A stretch of DNA of 64,000 nt from CALDOK01 sp964481655 (GCA_964481655.1 CAYZVO010000010.1:1-64000); one strand, 5' to 3'; positions 15,739 to 24,276 are shown, counted from the stretch's first letter. The notes: a model not told the origin generated them from the letters alone. Made by a program: numbers and translations.

Positions 15739-16758
15739 CTAGGGCGCCGCGGTCGGGTCCCCGGCCGCGAAGATGCGCTCCAGCCAGCGCACGGCCTCGG
15801 GCCCATGGGCGCCGATGGCCGTCTCGTCGGACAACACGAAGCCTGCCACCCCGGCCTCGATCAGGTCGGCCACGTGGCAGGCTTCGCTGCGGGTGGGGCG
15901 GGGGCTGTCGCACATGTGGTGCAGCACCTGGCCGGCCACCAGCAGGGTGGTGTCGGGCAGGGCGTGGGACAGCAGCTTGCGCTGCATGGCGGGCAGCTGC
16001 TCGATGCCGAGCTCGGCGCCCAGATCGCCCCGGCACAGCCACAGCCCGTCGCAGGCTTCCGCCAGCAGCGACCAGGCTTCGACCGCCGAGGGCTGCTCCA
16101 GCTTGGCCCAGACATGGATGGGCTGGCCCGGCGCGGCGTTCTTGGCGTAGCGGCGCACCAGGCGCAGCAGGTCGGGGCTGCGGGCGTAGGAGACCGCCAG
16201 GTGCCGCACCCCGCGCTTGACCGCGCGCTCCAGCAGTGCCCGGTCGCGGGGGAGCAGGTGGACCTCGAGATCCACCTCGCGCCCCCGGCGAGCGATGCCC
16301 TTGCGGGCGGCGAGCACCCCGTCGGTCTCGGCCTCGACGGACACCCGGGTGCCGTGCACCGCCAGCACCTTCAGGCCGAAGCGGCCGTCGTCCACCCGCA
16401 GGCGGTCGTCGGCGCGCAGGGCCCGCAGGAAGGCGGGGCGATCCACCGTGACCACACCGGCGGCGGGCGGCGCCTGGCCTTCGGGGACCAGGTGCAGCCG
16501 CTCGCCGGCGCGCACCGTGATCGGCGTCGCCAGCTTGCCCAGGCGGGTCTTCGAGCCCTGCAGGTCCACCACCACCCGTTCGAGGGGGAAGCCGCCGCGC
16601 TCCACCAGCTCCAGCATCGCGGCCAGCTGGCCTGGCTCGAGGTGGGAGCCGTTGATCCGGAGCAGGTCGGCGCCGGCGTCGCGCAGGGCGGTGACAGCGG
16701 CGGGGTTGGGGGTCGCGGGACCCAGGGTGGCGATGACGGTGAGTGAGCTGCGTCGCAT
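15739..16758 (-). CDS. Pyruvate kinase-like protein lacking the C-terminal domain
   Basis: 339 aa, against about 470 for pyruvate kinase. The barrel motifs are recognisable: T-L-G-P-A, R-I-N-G-S-H, D-L-Q-G-S-K-T-R-L-G, W-A-K-L-E with the catalytic Lys, C-R-G-D-L-G, and T-R-S-E-A...G-F-V-L-S-D-E-T-A-I-G. The B-domain region is present but divergent. The protein stops right after the barrel, so the regulatory C-terminal domain is missing. It could be a minimal pyruvate kinase or a phosphotransferase paralogue with another substrate. It converges on rubrerythrin with only 3 bp between the two genes, so there is no room for a separate terminator. Confidence 0.8.
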   Translation of the reverse strand: MRRSSLTVIATLGPATPNPAAVTALRDAGADLLRINGSHLEPGQLAAMLELVERGGFPLERVVVDLQGSKTRLGKLATPITVRAGERLHLVPEGQAPPAAGVVTVDRPAFLRALRADDRLRVDDGRFGLKVLAVHGTRVSVEAETDGVLAARKGIARRGREVDLEVHLLPRDRALLERAVKRGVRHLAVSYARSPDLLRLVRRYAKNAAPGQPIHVWAKLEQPSAVEAWSLLAEACDGLWLCRGDLGAELGIEQLPAMQRKLLSHALPDTTLLVAGQVLHHMCDSPRPTRSEACHVADLIEAGVAGFVLSDETAIGAHGPEAVRWLERIFAAGDPTAAP

Positions 16759-16783
16759 GGACGCAGCCTATCAGGAACGAAGC

Positions 16784-16978
16784 CTAGATCACCGTGTCGA
16801 TGCCGATGTCCACCACGTCGTCGATCTCGCAGTAGCCGCGCTCCTCGCGGGGGGGCTCGTAGCTGAGATCCTCGTCGCCCACCGGCATGGACGGGGGCTC
16901 GATGTAGAGGGGGAGCCGCGAACCTTCGTCATGGCGCTGACGCTCTCGTTCGATGCGTTCTGCGATCCAGGGCTGCAT
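16784..16978 (-). CDS. Small acidic protein of unknown function
   Basis: 64 aa. The N-terminal half is a charged helix (W-I-A-E-R-I-E-R-E-R-Q-R), then a Pro-rich segment P-L-Y-I-E-P-P-S-M-P, then an acidic C-terminus ending V-D-I-G-I-D-T-V-I. There is no signal or membrane segment. ATG 16978 is chosen because a perfect AGGAGGT lies 6 nt upstream; the frame is open further upstream but lacks such a site. It is probably a real gene because of the strong site and amphipathic composition. No family was recognised. It lies just upstream of the pyruvate-kinase-like gene on the same strand. Confidence 0.65.
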   Translation of the reverse strand: MQPWIAERIERERQRHDEGSRLPLYIEPPSMPVGDEDLSYEPPREERGYCEIDDVVDIGIDTVI

Positions 16979-17312
16979 GGCTGACCTCCTGTCTTGCCTA
17001 TCGGGACGGGAGCGACGAACTTTCATTCGTCCTGTCTCTTAGACACAACGTGCGACCCGATCTGTTTCTTTCAACCCCCGAACGGTGACCTGGATCACCC
17101 ACCCCCGGAGCCTGGGGGTCGCGGACAGGGGGGTGGACGGTTCCGGGGGACATAGGGCCTCCATCTGTGCAGTGGTGACGAACCGGCTGACGGATCCTCG
17201 ACGATCGTCGACGAAGAATCCGGACAGCTGGTCGTGTTGATGGGGATCGTTGGGCTGGCGGTGCTTGGCACGGCGGTTGCGATGGCGCTGGGCGTCCATC
17301 CCGGAGGTGCAC
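16979..17312. other. 334-bp divergent intergenic region
   Basis: Lies between the divergent small protein and comM. It holds a 14-bp perfect palindrome at 17198-17211, a G/C-rich inverted stretch near 17100-17116, and a 19-bp segment at 17032-17050 matching the Tn5 mosaic end at 16 of 19 positions. Promoters for both genes should lie here, but I could not pick out convincing -35/-10 pairs. No open frame with a good start was seen. Confidence 0.6.
17198..17211. promoter_or_regulatory. 14-bp perfect palindrome upstream of comM
   Basis: TCGACGATCGTCGA reads the same on both strands and ends about 100 bp before the comM start. A homodimeric repressor site is possible; a chance GC-rich palindrome is equally possible. 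Confidence 0.35.
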
Positions 17313-18914
17313 ATGTCCGTCCAGTCCACAAGCGGTGCCGTGCTCGGCGTCGAGGGAATCCCCGTGCGTGTGGAGGTCGACATCCTCCGCCGCCTGCCGT
17401 CCGTCCAGATCGTGGGGCTCGCCGCCAGCTCCGTGCGCGAGTCCGCCGAGCGGGTGCGATCAGCGGTGGTGGCCCAGGGCCTGCAGTGGCCCCGCATGCG
17501 CGTGGTCATCAACCTGGCCCCCGCCGACCTGCGCAAGGAGGGCACCGCCTTCGACCTGCCCATCGCCGTGGGGGTGCTCGCGGCGGCCGAGGAGCTGCCC
17601 CCCGGCTGCCTCGACGGCCGGGTCTTCGCCGGCGAGCTGTCCCTGAGCGGCGCCCTGCGCCCCATCCGCGGGGCCCTGGCCCTGGCGCTGATGGCCCGGG
17701 AGGAAGGCTGCCGCGAGCTGATCCTTCCGGCGGGCTGCGCGTCGGAGGCCGCCATCGTGCCCGGGCTGCGGGTGCGGGCGGCGGAGGATCTGGGGGGCGT
17801 GCTGGCCCACCTGCGGGGGGACCAGGCCCTGCCGGAGCCCGCCATCGCGCTGCCGGAGTCCGCCACCATCCACCGGGATCTGTCCGAGGTCCGGGGGCAG
17901 CTGCTGGCCCGCAGGGCGCTGGAGATCGCGGCGGCGGGGGGCCACAACCTGCTGATGATCGGGCCGCCGGGCTGCGGGAAGACCATGCTCGCCGCCCGTG
18001 TCCCCACCATCCTGCCCACCATGGGCTTCGAGGAGTCCGTCGAGGTCACCCGGATCCACTCGGTGGCCGGGCTCCGGCCCGCGGGGGCCGGCCTGATGGG
18101 GGCTCGCCCGTTCCGGGCCCCGCACCACAGCATCACCTCGGCCGGCATGCTCGGCTCGGCCCGGCTGCGACCGGGCGAGGCCAGCCTGGCCCATCACGGG
18201 GTGCTCTTCCTCGACGAGCTGCCGGAGTTCCAGCGCTCGGTGCTCGAGCTGCTGCGGGGACCCCTCGAGGATCGGGCGGTGACCATCGCCCGCGCCATGG
18301 GCACGGCGCGCTTCCCGGCTGCGTTCTCGTTGGTGGCGGCGGCCAATCCCTGTCCCTGCGGCTTCCTGGGTCATCCCCGGCGGGGCTGCGGCTGTAGCGA
18401 AGGGCAGATCCACCGCTACCTCGGCCGCATGAGCGGGCCCCTGCTGGACCGCATCGACCTGCACGTGGAGCTGTCGCCGGTCTCGGCCGACGAGCTGGTG
18501 GCCGCGGCGCCAGGGGAGAGCTCGGCGGCGGTGCGGGGGCGCGTGGTGGACGCCCGGGCCCTGCAGATCGACCGCTTCCGCGACGGACAGCTGCGCTGCA
18601 ACGCCGACTTGTGCGGCGAGCAGGTGCGCGCCGCGGCCGAGGCGCGGCCGGAGGCCACGGCCCTGCTGCGGGACTTCGTGGAGGCCCACGCCCTGTCCGG
18701 GCGCGCCCACGCCCGCCTGCTCAAGGTGGCCCGGACCATCGCCGATCTCGAGGGTGAGGCCCGGGTGGAACGACACCACCTGGCCGAGGCCCTGCAGTAC
18801 CGGGCGGCGCTGCCCACCGACGGCCTGCGCGCGCCCTCCCAGGCCCCCCTGCCGCCCCCGGCTCTCCCCGCAGAGCACGACACTGCGACCGCTGCGGCGG
18901 CGGTGCAGCCGTGA
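17313..18914 (+). CDS. comM: ComM/YifB-family AAA+ ATPase (Mg-chelatase-like)
   Basis: 533-aa hexameric helicase-like ATPase. In naturally competent bacteria ComM promotes branch migration during integration of transformed DNA. Order: N-terminal ChlI-like domain (with V-G-L-A-x-x-x-V-R-E-S-x-E-R-V and I-N-L-A-P-A-D-L-R-K-E-G), Walker A G-P-P-G-C-G-K-T-M, Walker B V-L-F-L-D-E-L-P-E-F, a Cys-rich N-P-C-P-C-G...C-x-C insert, and a C-terminal helical domain. ATG 17313 has a GGAGGTG site; frame upstream of it is ignored. Its stop overlaps the next gene by 4 nt and recA follows, so this may be a recombination operon. Confidence 0.94.
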   Translation: MSVQSTSGAVLGVEGIPVRVEVDILRRLPSVQIVGLAASSVRESAERVRSAVVAQGLQWPRMRVVINLAPADLRKEGTAFDLPIAVGVLAAAEELPPGCLDGRVFAGELSLSGALRPIRGALALALMAREEGCRELILPAGCASEAAIVPGLRVRAAEDLGGVLAHLRGDQALPEPAIALPESATIHRDLSEVRGQLLARRALEIAAAGGHNLLMIGPPGCGKTMLAARVPTILPTMGFEESVEVTRIHSVAGLRPAGAGLMGARPFRAPHHSITSAGMLGSARLRPGEASLAHHGVLFLDELPEFQRSVLELLRGPLEDRAVTIARAMGTARFPAAFSLVAAANPCPCGFLGHPRRGCGCSEGQIHRYLGRMSGPLLDRIDLHVELSPVSADELVAAAPGESSAAVRGRVVDARALQIDRFRDGQLRCNADLCGEQVRAAAEARPEATALLRDFVEAHALSGRAHARLLKVARTIADLEGEARVERHHLAEALQYRAALPTDGLRAPSQAPLPPPALPAEHDTATAAAAVQP

Positions 18915-19321
18915 GCGGCCTGCTGCTGGCGGCGCTGCTGGGCGTGGCCACCCAACAGGGGGTGGTGGACCGCGTCGAGGGCGACTGGGCCGTGGTCGAG
19001 TGGCCCGACGGGACCATCGGCGACCTGCCCGTGGCCCTCTTCGAGCAGCCACCCAGCGAGTGTGCCGGGGTGCGCCTGTGGCTGCTGGCCCACCCCCGCG
19101 GGCCCTGGCAGCGCCGGGGCGACGCCCTGTGGCTCGGCGCCGGCACGCCCCCCCTGGACTTCGCGATCCCCGCCCCCATGGGGGCACGCACCGACCGGCG
19201 CTACCTCGCCGTCCTCACCGTGGTGCCCCCGCCCGATCCCGGGGTGGCGGCGGACCACCTGGGGCGAAGGCAGGTGGCGGCCGGCGGCCCATCACCAACC
19301 CACTCCAACAGGAGAGACTGA
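18911..19321 (+). CDS. Small exported protein, DUF3006-like
   Basis: 136 aa beginning with a short hydrophobic segment (S-G-L-L-L-A-A-L-L-G-V-A) that may be a signal peptide or anchor. The first half carries V-V-D-R-V-E-G-D-W-A-V-V-E, resembling the small DUF3006 fold (D-R-I-E-G-x-x-A-V). The C-terminal part is Pro/Gly-rich with no motif. It starts at a GTG overlapping the comM stop (GTGA) and ends 1 nt before recA, so it is embedded in the comM-recA operon. Function is unknown. Confidence 0.6.
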   Translation: MSGLLLAALLGVATQQGVVDRVEGDWAVVEWPDGTIGDLPVALFEQPPSECAGVRLWLLAHPRGPWQRRGDALWLGAGTPPLDFAIPAPMGARTDRRYLAVLTVVPPPDPGVAADHLGRRQVAAGGPSPTHSNRRD

Positions 19322-19322
19322 C

Positions 19323-20354
19323 ATGAACACCAACATCGATCCCACCCAGCGCAAGCAGGCCCTCGAGGCCGCCTTCAAGACCATCGAGCGCAGCTACGGC
19401 AAGGGCGCCATCATGCGCATGGACCAGGACGCCCGCCTCGAGGTGGAGACCGTCTCCACCGGCTCCCTGGGCCTCGACCTCGCCCTGGGCTGCGGCGGCT
19501 ACCCCCGCGGCCGCCTGGTGGAGGTCTACGGTCCCGAGGCCAGCGGCAAGACCACCCTGGCCCTGCACGCCATCGCCTCGGTCCAGGCCGCGGGTGGCAC
19601 CGCGGCCTTCGTGGACGCCGAGCACGCCCTGGACCCGGTCTACGCCGCCAAGCTGGGGGTGAAGATGGACGAGCTGCTGGTGTCCCAGCCCGACAGCGGC
19701 GAGCAGGCCCTCGAGATCGCCGAGGTCCTGGTTCGCTCGGGCGCGGTGGAGCTGGTCGTGGTGGACTCCGTGGCCGCCCTGGTGCCCCAGGCCGAGCTCG
19801 AGGGCACCATGACCGACGTGCAGGTGGGCCTGCAGGCCCGGCTGATGTCCAAGGCCATGCGCAAGCTGGCCACCTGCGTCTCCCGCTCCAACGCCATTCT
19901 GCTCTTCATCAACCAGGTCCGGCACAAGATCGGCGTGACCTTCGGCAGCAACGAGACCACCTCCGGCGGCAAGGCCCTGCGCTACTTCGCCTCCGTGCGC
20001 GTGGACATCCGCCGCATCTCCGGCCTCAAGCGCAACGGCGAGCTGTACGGCAACCGCACCCGCATCAAGGTGGTCAAGAACAAGCTGGCCCCTCCCTTCC
20101 GGCAGGTGGAGCTGGACCTCATCTTCGGCGACGGCATCTCCAAGCCCCACGAGCTGGTGGATCTGGGCCTGACCCACGAGGTGCTGTCCAAGAGCGGGTC
20201 CTGGTACAACTGGGACGAGGACTCCATGGGCCAGGGCAAGGAGGCGGTGGCCGCCCGCCTGAAGGCCGAGCCCGAGCTGGCCGATCGGCTGCGGATGGCG
20301 ATCCTGCAGAAGGTGCAGCCGCCGGTGGCGGAGGACCAGGTGGCGGCGGCCTAG
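19323..20354 (+). CDS. recA: Recombinase RecA
   Basis: 343-aa strand-exchange ATPase for homologous recombination and SOS induction. Walker A is G-P-E-A-S-G-K-T (residues 70-77). Other family features are the M-R-M-D start region, A-F-V-D-A-E-H-A-L-D-P, V-V-V-D-S-V-A-A-L-V-P, F-I-N-Q-V-R and T-T-S-G-G-K-A-L-R-Y-F-A-S-V-R-V-D-I-R-R. ATG 19323 has AGGAG upstream, 1 nt after the preceding gene. No LexA-type site was recognised, and the operon position suggests transcription from upstream of comM. A strong hairpin follows the stop. Confidence 0.97.
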   Translation: MNTNIDPTQRKQALEAAFKTIERSYGKGAIMRMDQDARLEVETVSTGSLGLDLALGCGGYPRGRLVEVYGPEASGKTTLALHAIASVQAAGGTAAFVDAEHALDPVYAAKLGVKMDELLVSQPDSGEQALEIAEVLVRSGAVELVVVDSVAALVPQAELEGTMTDVQVGLQARLMSKAMRKLATCVSRSNAILLFINQVRHKIGVTFGSNETTSGGKALRYFASVRVDIRRISGLKRNGELYGNRTRIKVVKNKLAPPFRQVELDLIFGDGISKPHELVDLGLTHEVLSKSGSWYNWDEDSMGQGKEAVAARLKAEPELADRLRMAILQKVQPPVAEDQVAAA

Positions 20355-20364
20355 GGCTGCAGTC

Positions 20365-20397
20365 GCTCCCCTCTCTCCAGAACGGGGAGGGGGGAGC
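20365..20397 (+). terminator. Hairpin after recA
   Basis: Fourteen pairable positions (two G-T wobbles) form from 20365-20378 with 20384-20397 around loop AGAAC, 10 nt after the recA stop. No T tract follows. It probably terminates or stabilises the comM-recA transcript and resembles the hairpin at 58690-58741. Confidence 0.5.
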
Positions 20398-20399
20398 AT

Positions 20400-20493
20400 C
20401 TCGGCGTGCTCGTTCGCGTGCTCGTTGATCGTGTGGGGGTGAGCGTCTCGGCGTGCTCGTTCGCGTGCTCGTTGATCGTGTGGGGGTGAGCGT
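20400..20493. repeat. Perfect tandem duplication of 47 bp
   Basis: 20400-20446 and 20447-20493 are identical, and each copy itself contains two close copies of CGTGCTCGTT. It lies between the converging recA and lipoprotein genes, just past the recA hairpin. No function is apparent; copy number may vary between strains. Confidence 0.85.
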
Positions 20494-20536
20494 ACCCCCG
20501 CCCCCGCCCCACGCTCCCCCCCCTGCTTTCGCCCCC

Positions 20537-21094
20537 TCAGACCGCCTCGTCGTCGTCGAACCCATCCTCGCACTCCGGGTCCTCCGCGTCCTCCAACCCA
20601 TCCCCATCGTTGTCCATGGAGTCGTTGCACTCGTTCCCGGAGCTGTAGCCTCCGTATTCGTCGCCCATCTCCACACAGTCGGGATCGGTCTCGTCGACCC
20701 AGCCGTCGCCGTCGTTGTCCATGCCGTCAGCGCACGTGTCCACGTCGGTATCCGCGTCGCTGTCCGCATCCGCATCCGCATCCGCATCCGCGTCGCTGTC
20801 CCCATCCGCGTCGCTGTCCGCATCCGCATCCGTGTCGGAGTCGGCATCCGCGTCGCTGTCCGCATCCGCGTCGGTGTCGTAGTCCGGTGCGGGCTTGTAG
20901 CAGCTGTCCATGCGCTCGGGCCCGCAGCCGGTGACGGCGACCGCGGACAGCCCCAGCAGCAGGCCGCCGACCCTCAGCTTGGCCCGCAGCAGCCGGCCCC
21001 GCCCTCCGTTCATGGCGACCGCGGCACACAGGACGGCGAAGGCGAGCCAGAGCATCGCGGCGGCGAAGGGGACCCAGATCTCTCGCTGGACCAT
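20537..21094 (-). CDS. Envelope protein with Asp-rich linker and two Ca-binding-type motifs
   Basis: 185 aa. An N-terminal membrane helix (about 8-27) is followed by a second segment that is itself a good lipoprotein signal (basic R-L-L-R-A-K-L-R, hydrophobic core, lipobox V-T-G-C). Then comes a long Asp-Ser/Ala/Thr linker (about residues 72-116) and two motifs of the form C-x-D-x-x-D-N-D-G-D-G-x-x-D (C-A-D-G-M-D-N-D-G-D-G; C-N-D-S-M-D-N-D-G-D-G), a single-domain version of the MopE-type repeat. ATG 21094 has GAGGT 6 nt upstream. ATG 21013 would leave only the lipoprotein signal but lacks a site. Function is unknown; probably cell-surface. Confidence 0.7.
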   Translation of the reverse strand: MVQREIWVPFAAAMLWLAFAVLCAAVAMNGGRGRLLRAKLRVGGLLLGLSAVAVTGCGPERMDSCYKPAPDYDTDADADSDADADSDTDADADSDADGDSDADADADADADSDADTDVDTCADGMDNDGDGWVDETDPDCVEMGDEYGGYSSGNECNDSMDNDGDGLEDAEDPECEDGFDDDEAV

Positions 21095-21157
21095 CGTAGA
21101 CCTCGGGCTGAGGGACCCCTGGACTCTACCAGCTCGAGCCGCCCCCGCCCGTGCCCG

Positions 21158-22156
21158 CTAGGGTCCGTTGACCAGCTCACCCGTCCAGCGCTGGCCCGGG
21201 ACCCCGATCACGATCTCCTTCACCCGATTTCCGTTCTCGGGCTCCGGCAGGTAGATGGCGTCGCTGCGCCAGCCGTCGGATCCGGTGCCGAAGACCAGGC
21301 CGTGGGCCACGGTGCGGGGGGCGCTGGACCAGTCCACCAGCGTGGTCACCTCGCCGCCGTCGGCCGATGCCCGGTACAGGGATCGGGAGTCGTAGTCCAC
21401 GGCGTAGACCTGGCCGCAGATGTCGATGCCCAGCCCGTCGTGCCAGCCTCGACCCAGCCCCTCGGCGAAGACCTGGGGCTGCCCCACGGGCATGTAGTCA
21501 TCGTCCAGATCCACCACGAAGACGCGCCCCCGGTTGTCGATGGTGCCGATGAAGAGCTGCTCGTAGTCCCGCGAGAACTCGAGGATGCGGGGGGAGACCC
21601 CGGGGGGGAGGCCCTCGGATCCGGTGAACAGCTCCGTGTACGCCCCGCTGTCAGGGTCGATGGCGAACGCCCCGTTCCAGCCCGCGGCGTAGATCCGGTC
21701 GTTGGGGGCCACGACCACGGCGTAGTTGGCCAGCCCCCCCACGACGACGCTCTGGCCACCCTCCGGGGTGTAGCGGCGGATCTCGCCGGCGCCGTAGCCG
21801 TAGGTGGAGATCAGATCACCGTCGGACAGGTAGGCCAGCCCCTCGACCTCGCCCGCGGCGGGGATCCACACGCTCCAGTCACCGTCGCGGGTCGCCTTGA
21901 TCAGCGACACCCCGTCGCTGCCCACGATGTGGCCGGCGTCGTCGAAGGCCAGGCCCTTGTAGCCGGACACCCCCTCGAGGATGGTCTCGGGCTCGGGGGA
22001 CGCGGGCACGGTGGTGCAGTCGAAGACGTCTCCGACTGAGCCGGTGTCATCGGGATCGTCGGGGCCGGTGTCGTCCCCGGGGGTGCAGCCGGTGGCGGCG
22101 GCGAGGACCAGGAACAGGCCTGGGATCAGGGTGGGGCAGAGGCTGGCACGGCGCAT
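21158..22156 (-). CDS. Lipoprotein with beta-propeller (SMP-30/NHL-like)
   Basis: 332 aa. Signal peptide with lipobox (A-T-G-C), a short Asp/Pro linker (D-D-T-G-P-D-D-P-D-D-T-G), then repeated strands of the form G-L-A-F/Y-x-x-x-G, typical of a propeller: Y-K-G-L-A-F-D-D-A-G, V-E-G-L-A-Y-L-S-D-G-D, D-R-I-Y-A-A-G-W-N-G-A, H-D-G-L-G-I-D-I-C-G-Q-V-Y-A-V-D. This recalls SMP-30/gluconolactonase and NHL propellers. No catalytic residues can be assigned, so it may only bind. ATG 22156 has GGGAG upstream; the open frame begins earlier without signal-peptide character. Probably on the outer-membrane surface. Confidence 0.75.
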   Translation of the reverse strand: MRRASLCPTLIPGLFLVLAAATGCTPGDDTGPDDPDDTGSVGDVFDCTTVPASPEPETILEGVSGYKGLAFDDAGHIVGSDGVSLIKATRDGDWSVWIPAAGEVEGLAYLSDGDLISTYGYGAGEIRRYTPEGGQSVVVGGLANYAVVVAPNDRIYAAGWNGAFAIDPDSGAYTELFTGSEGLPPGVSPRILEFSRDYEQLFIGTIDNRGRVFVVDLDDDYMPVGQPQVFAEGLGRGWHDGLGIDICGQVYAVDYDSRSLYRASADGGEVTTLVDWSSAPRTVAHGLVFGTGSDGWRSDAIYLPEPENGNRVKEIVIGVPGQRWTGELVNGP

Positions 22157-22423
22157 GGGATCTCCCTCGCAGCGAGGCTTCGGTGGGTGCGTCGATGGTC
22201 CTGACCTGACCGGAGGGCCCGCGGAGAGGGCCTCCACTCAGGGCGTGGACGGTGGGGGAGGGGACGATCCCCGCGAGCGTGTCACGTCTTGTCGGCCACC
22301 TCGCAGCTCCACGACAACAGCTGGCTGCGGCGCATCACCTCGAACGCCTGACGGCTCGGTGCGTGCTGGGTCGTGGGTGCTGGCTGCTCCGAGGAGAGCC
22401 GCTGGGGGACGGGGAACGACGCG

Positions 22424-23197
22424 CTACGATGGCGGAACGACGATGACGTCCACGCTGCTCGAGCCCCTCTGACCCACGCTGTCTTCGACGTACAGCATGA
22501 GCTGGTGCCTCCCCTCGCTCAGGTAGCCCGTGCCTCGAACCTGTCCCTTGGCGTCGGGGGTCGCGGTCACGGTCAGCGCGCCGTCCAGGCTGCTCTCCCA
22601 CCAGACCGTGAGGTCTGTCGTCTCGTCCTCCGAGTCCTGGACCAGGCCCTCGAAGGTGATGGGCTGGGCGCTGTCGTAGGTACCGTCTGGCGTCGGGGAG
22701 AGGATGACAGCGAGGGGTGGTTCGTCTGGGGCCACCCACAGCGAGAGCTCGTCGGACGCGGTCGCGCCTCTTGGATCGACCACCGTCAGGACCAGCGTGG
22801 TGTCGGCCAGGGCCAAGGTCAGCTCGCAGGAGGTCGTGCCGTCGGAGGACGGCGCGGTCGCCGCACAGCTCTCGTCACCGCCGAGGTACCAGGTGACCAG
22901 CAGATCCTGGTACGGGTGGTCCACGTCTTCGACCAGCCCCTGGAAGACCACCGTGGTGCCCTCTGAGAAGGTGACGTGGTCAGGGTGAGAGGTGATCGCG
23001 GCGACGGGAGCTGCGTTGTAGGTCCCCGTGTCGGTGTCGGTGTCCGTGTCTGTGTCTGTGTATCTGTCGGTGTCGGGGTCGGTGGCCGTATCGGGGTCCG
23101 TGTCTGCCTCCGGGGGGGCTGCGGTGTCGGTCTTGTCGGCGCAGGACGAGAGAGCGAGCAGGCTTGCGACCAAGATGAGAGTAGAACAGCGGCTCAT
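22424..23197 (-). CDS. Lipoprotein with Asp-Thr linker and two Ig/PKD-like domains
   Basis: 257 aa. Signal peptide with lipobox (L-S-S-C), then a linker of Asp-Thr pairs (about residues 26-60), then two beta-sandwich-like repeats. The first starts A-P-V-A-A-I-T-S-H-P-D and contains F-Q-G-L-V-E-D-V-D-H-P-Y; the second starts L-A-V-I-L-S-P-T-P-D and contains F-E-G-L-V-Q-D-S-E-D. This alternation is typical of PKD/cadherin-like surface domains. ATG 23197 has GGAGGAA upstream. The 267-bp spacer on its 3' side (22157-22423) holds nothing I can name. Likely a binding or structural surface lipoprotein; ligand unknown. Confidence 0.75.
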   Translation of the reverse strand: MSRCSTLILVASLLALSSCADKTDTAAPPEADTDPDTATDPDTDRYTDTDTDTDTDTGTYNAAPVAAITSHPDHVTFSEGTTVVFQGLVEDVDHPYQDLLVTWYLGGDESCAATAPSSDGTTSCELTLALADTTLVLTVVDPRGATASDELSLWVAPDEPPLAVILSPTPDGTYDSAQPITFEGLVQDSEDETTDLTVWWESSLDGALTVTATPDAKGQVRGTGYLSEGRHQLMLYVEDSVGQRGSSSVDVIVVPPS

Positions 23198-23328
23198 GGG
23201 TTCCTCCCCCCGGGACGCTACCATGATGGAGGCGGGCAGCGCGCGGGTGGGTCGATGTTCCAATCGCGGGCTCGCGGTTTCGGTCCCGGCCGTGCCTTGC
23301 TACGCTCATCGTCTGCCTCGGAGCACCC

Positions 23329-24180
23329 ATGGCCGTCGACGTCGTCATCGATCCCAGCTGGACCTTCTCCCAGGCCTTCATGGTCGCCAAGCAGGCCTAC
23401 CCGGGCTCCAACATCGGGATGAAGGGCTACCGCAACTGGGTGCTCAAGGCCTGGGCCAGCGCCGTGGGCCGGGAGCGGGCCACCCGCGAGCTGGCCGCCT
23501 ACCGGGCCCTGTTCCCCTCCAAGCGCGCCGCCGCCGCGGCCATGGGGCTGTCGGCCCACACCTTCCGCCGCCTCGAGGATCACTTCTCGAAGGTGCGCTC
23601 GGCCTCCAAGCCCGGGCTCACCCTGTTCCTCTCCACCAAGCTCATGCCCTGGGACCAGACCATGCTGCACGCCTATGCGTGCTCGGTCCTGGGCATGGAC
23701 ACCGACGTGCACGTGGCCCAGTACGCGGAGTCCCCCAGCGGGGCCTCGGCCCGGGTGCGCCTGGTGGGCGGCGACCCCGACGACCTGGTCCGGGTGGCCG
23801 AGCACATCGTGGGGGTGGCCTGGCGCACCCAGGAGAAGGCCGCCCTGCAGGCGGCGGATCTGCTGAAGCTCTCCGAGCTGCAGGACAGCCTCGATCTCAT
23901 GCGGGCCAAGCTCGAGCGCATCGAGCTGTGGGAGCAGGAGCGCCGGGACAGCGAGGGCGCCAGGCGGGATCTCGCGGCGGTCAAGCGCGAGACCTGGGCG
24001 GCCGCGCCCCTGAAGGCGGCCTGGGATCAGGCCCTGCGGGCCACCGGCGCCCCCGCGGTGGTCAAGGCCACCCTCGAGGCCGGCGAGAAGGCCATCGCCG
24101 CCATCGAAGCCGACCAGCAGGACCGCGCCGAGCGCGGCCTCGAGGCCAAGCTGGCCCGGCAGGAGCTGGGGGAGGAGTAG
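23329..24180 (+). CDS. Unknown cytoplasmic protein with C-terminal coiled coil
   Basis: 283 aa, no signal peptide. A segment at about residues 60-95 (S-K-R-A-A-A-A-A-M-G-L-S-A-H-T-F-R-R-L-E-D-H-F) has the pattern of a helix-turn-helix. The C-terminal 110 residues are charged and Leu-rich with heptad spacing (L-L-K-L-S-E-L-Q-D-S-L-D-L-M), suggesting a coiled coil. ATG 23329 has GGAG upstream. A regulator or DNA-associated structural protein is possible, but no family was recognised. It lies alone between a divergent lipoprotein and an exported protein. Confidence 0.65.
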   Translation: MAVDVVIDPSWTFSQAFMVAKQAYPGSNIGMKGYRNWVLKAWASAVGRERATRELAAYRALFPSKRAAAAAMGLSAHTFRRLEDHFSKVRSASKPGLTLFLSTKLMPWDQTMLHAYACSVLGMDTDVHVAQYAESPSGASARVRLVGGDPDDLVRVAEHIVGVAWRTQEKAALQAADLLKLSELQDSLDLMRAKLERIELWEQERRDSEGARRDLAAVKRETWAAAPLKAAWDQALRATGAPAVVKATLEAGEKAIAAIEADQQDRAERGLEAKLARQELGEE

Positions 24181-24276
24181 GGGAGGGCGCGGTAGCGGGC
24201 TTGGTGATTCGCTTCTCGCGGGGCGTCGGGCCGTGTACCATGGGATCGCCCCCGCTCCTTTCCACCGAGGCCCGCC

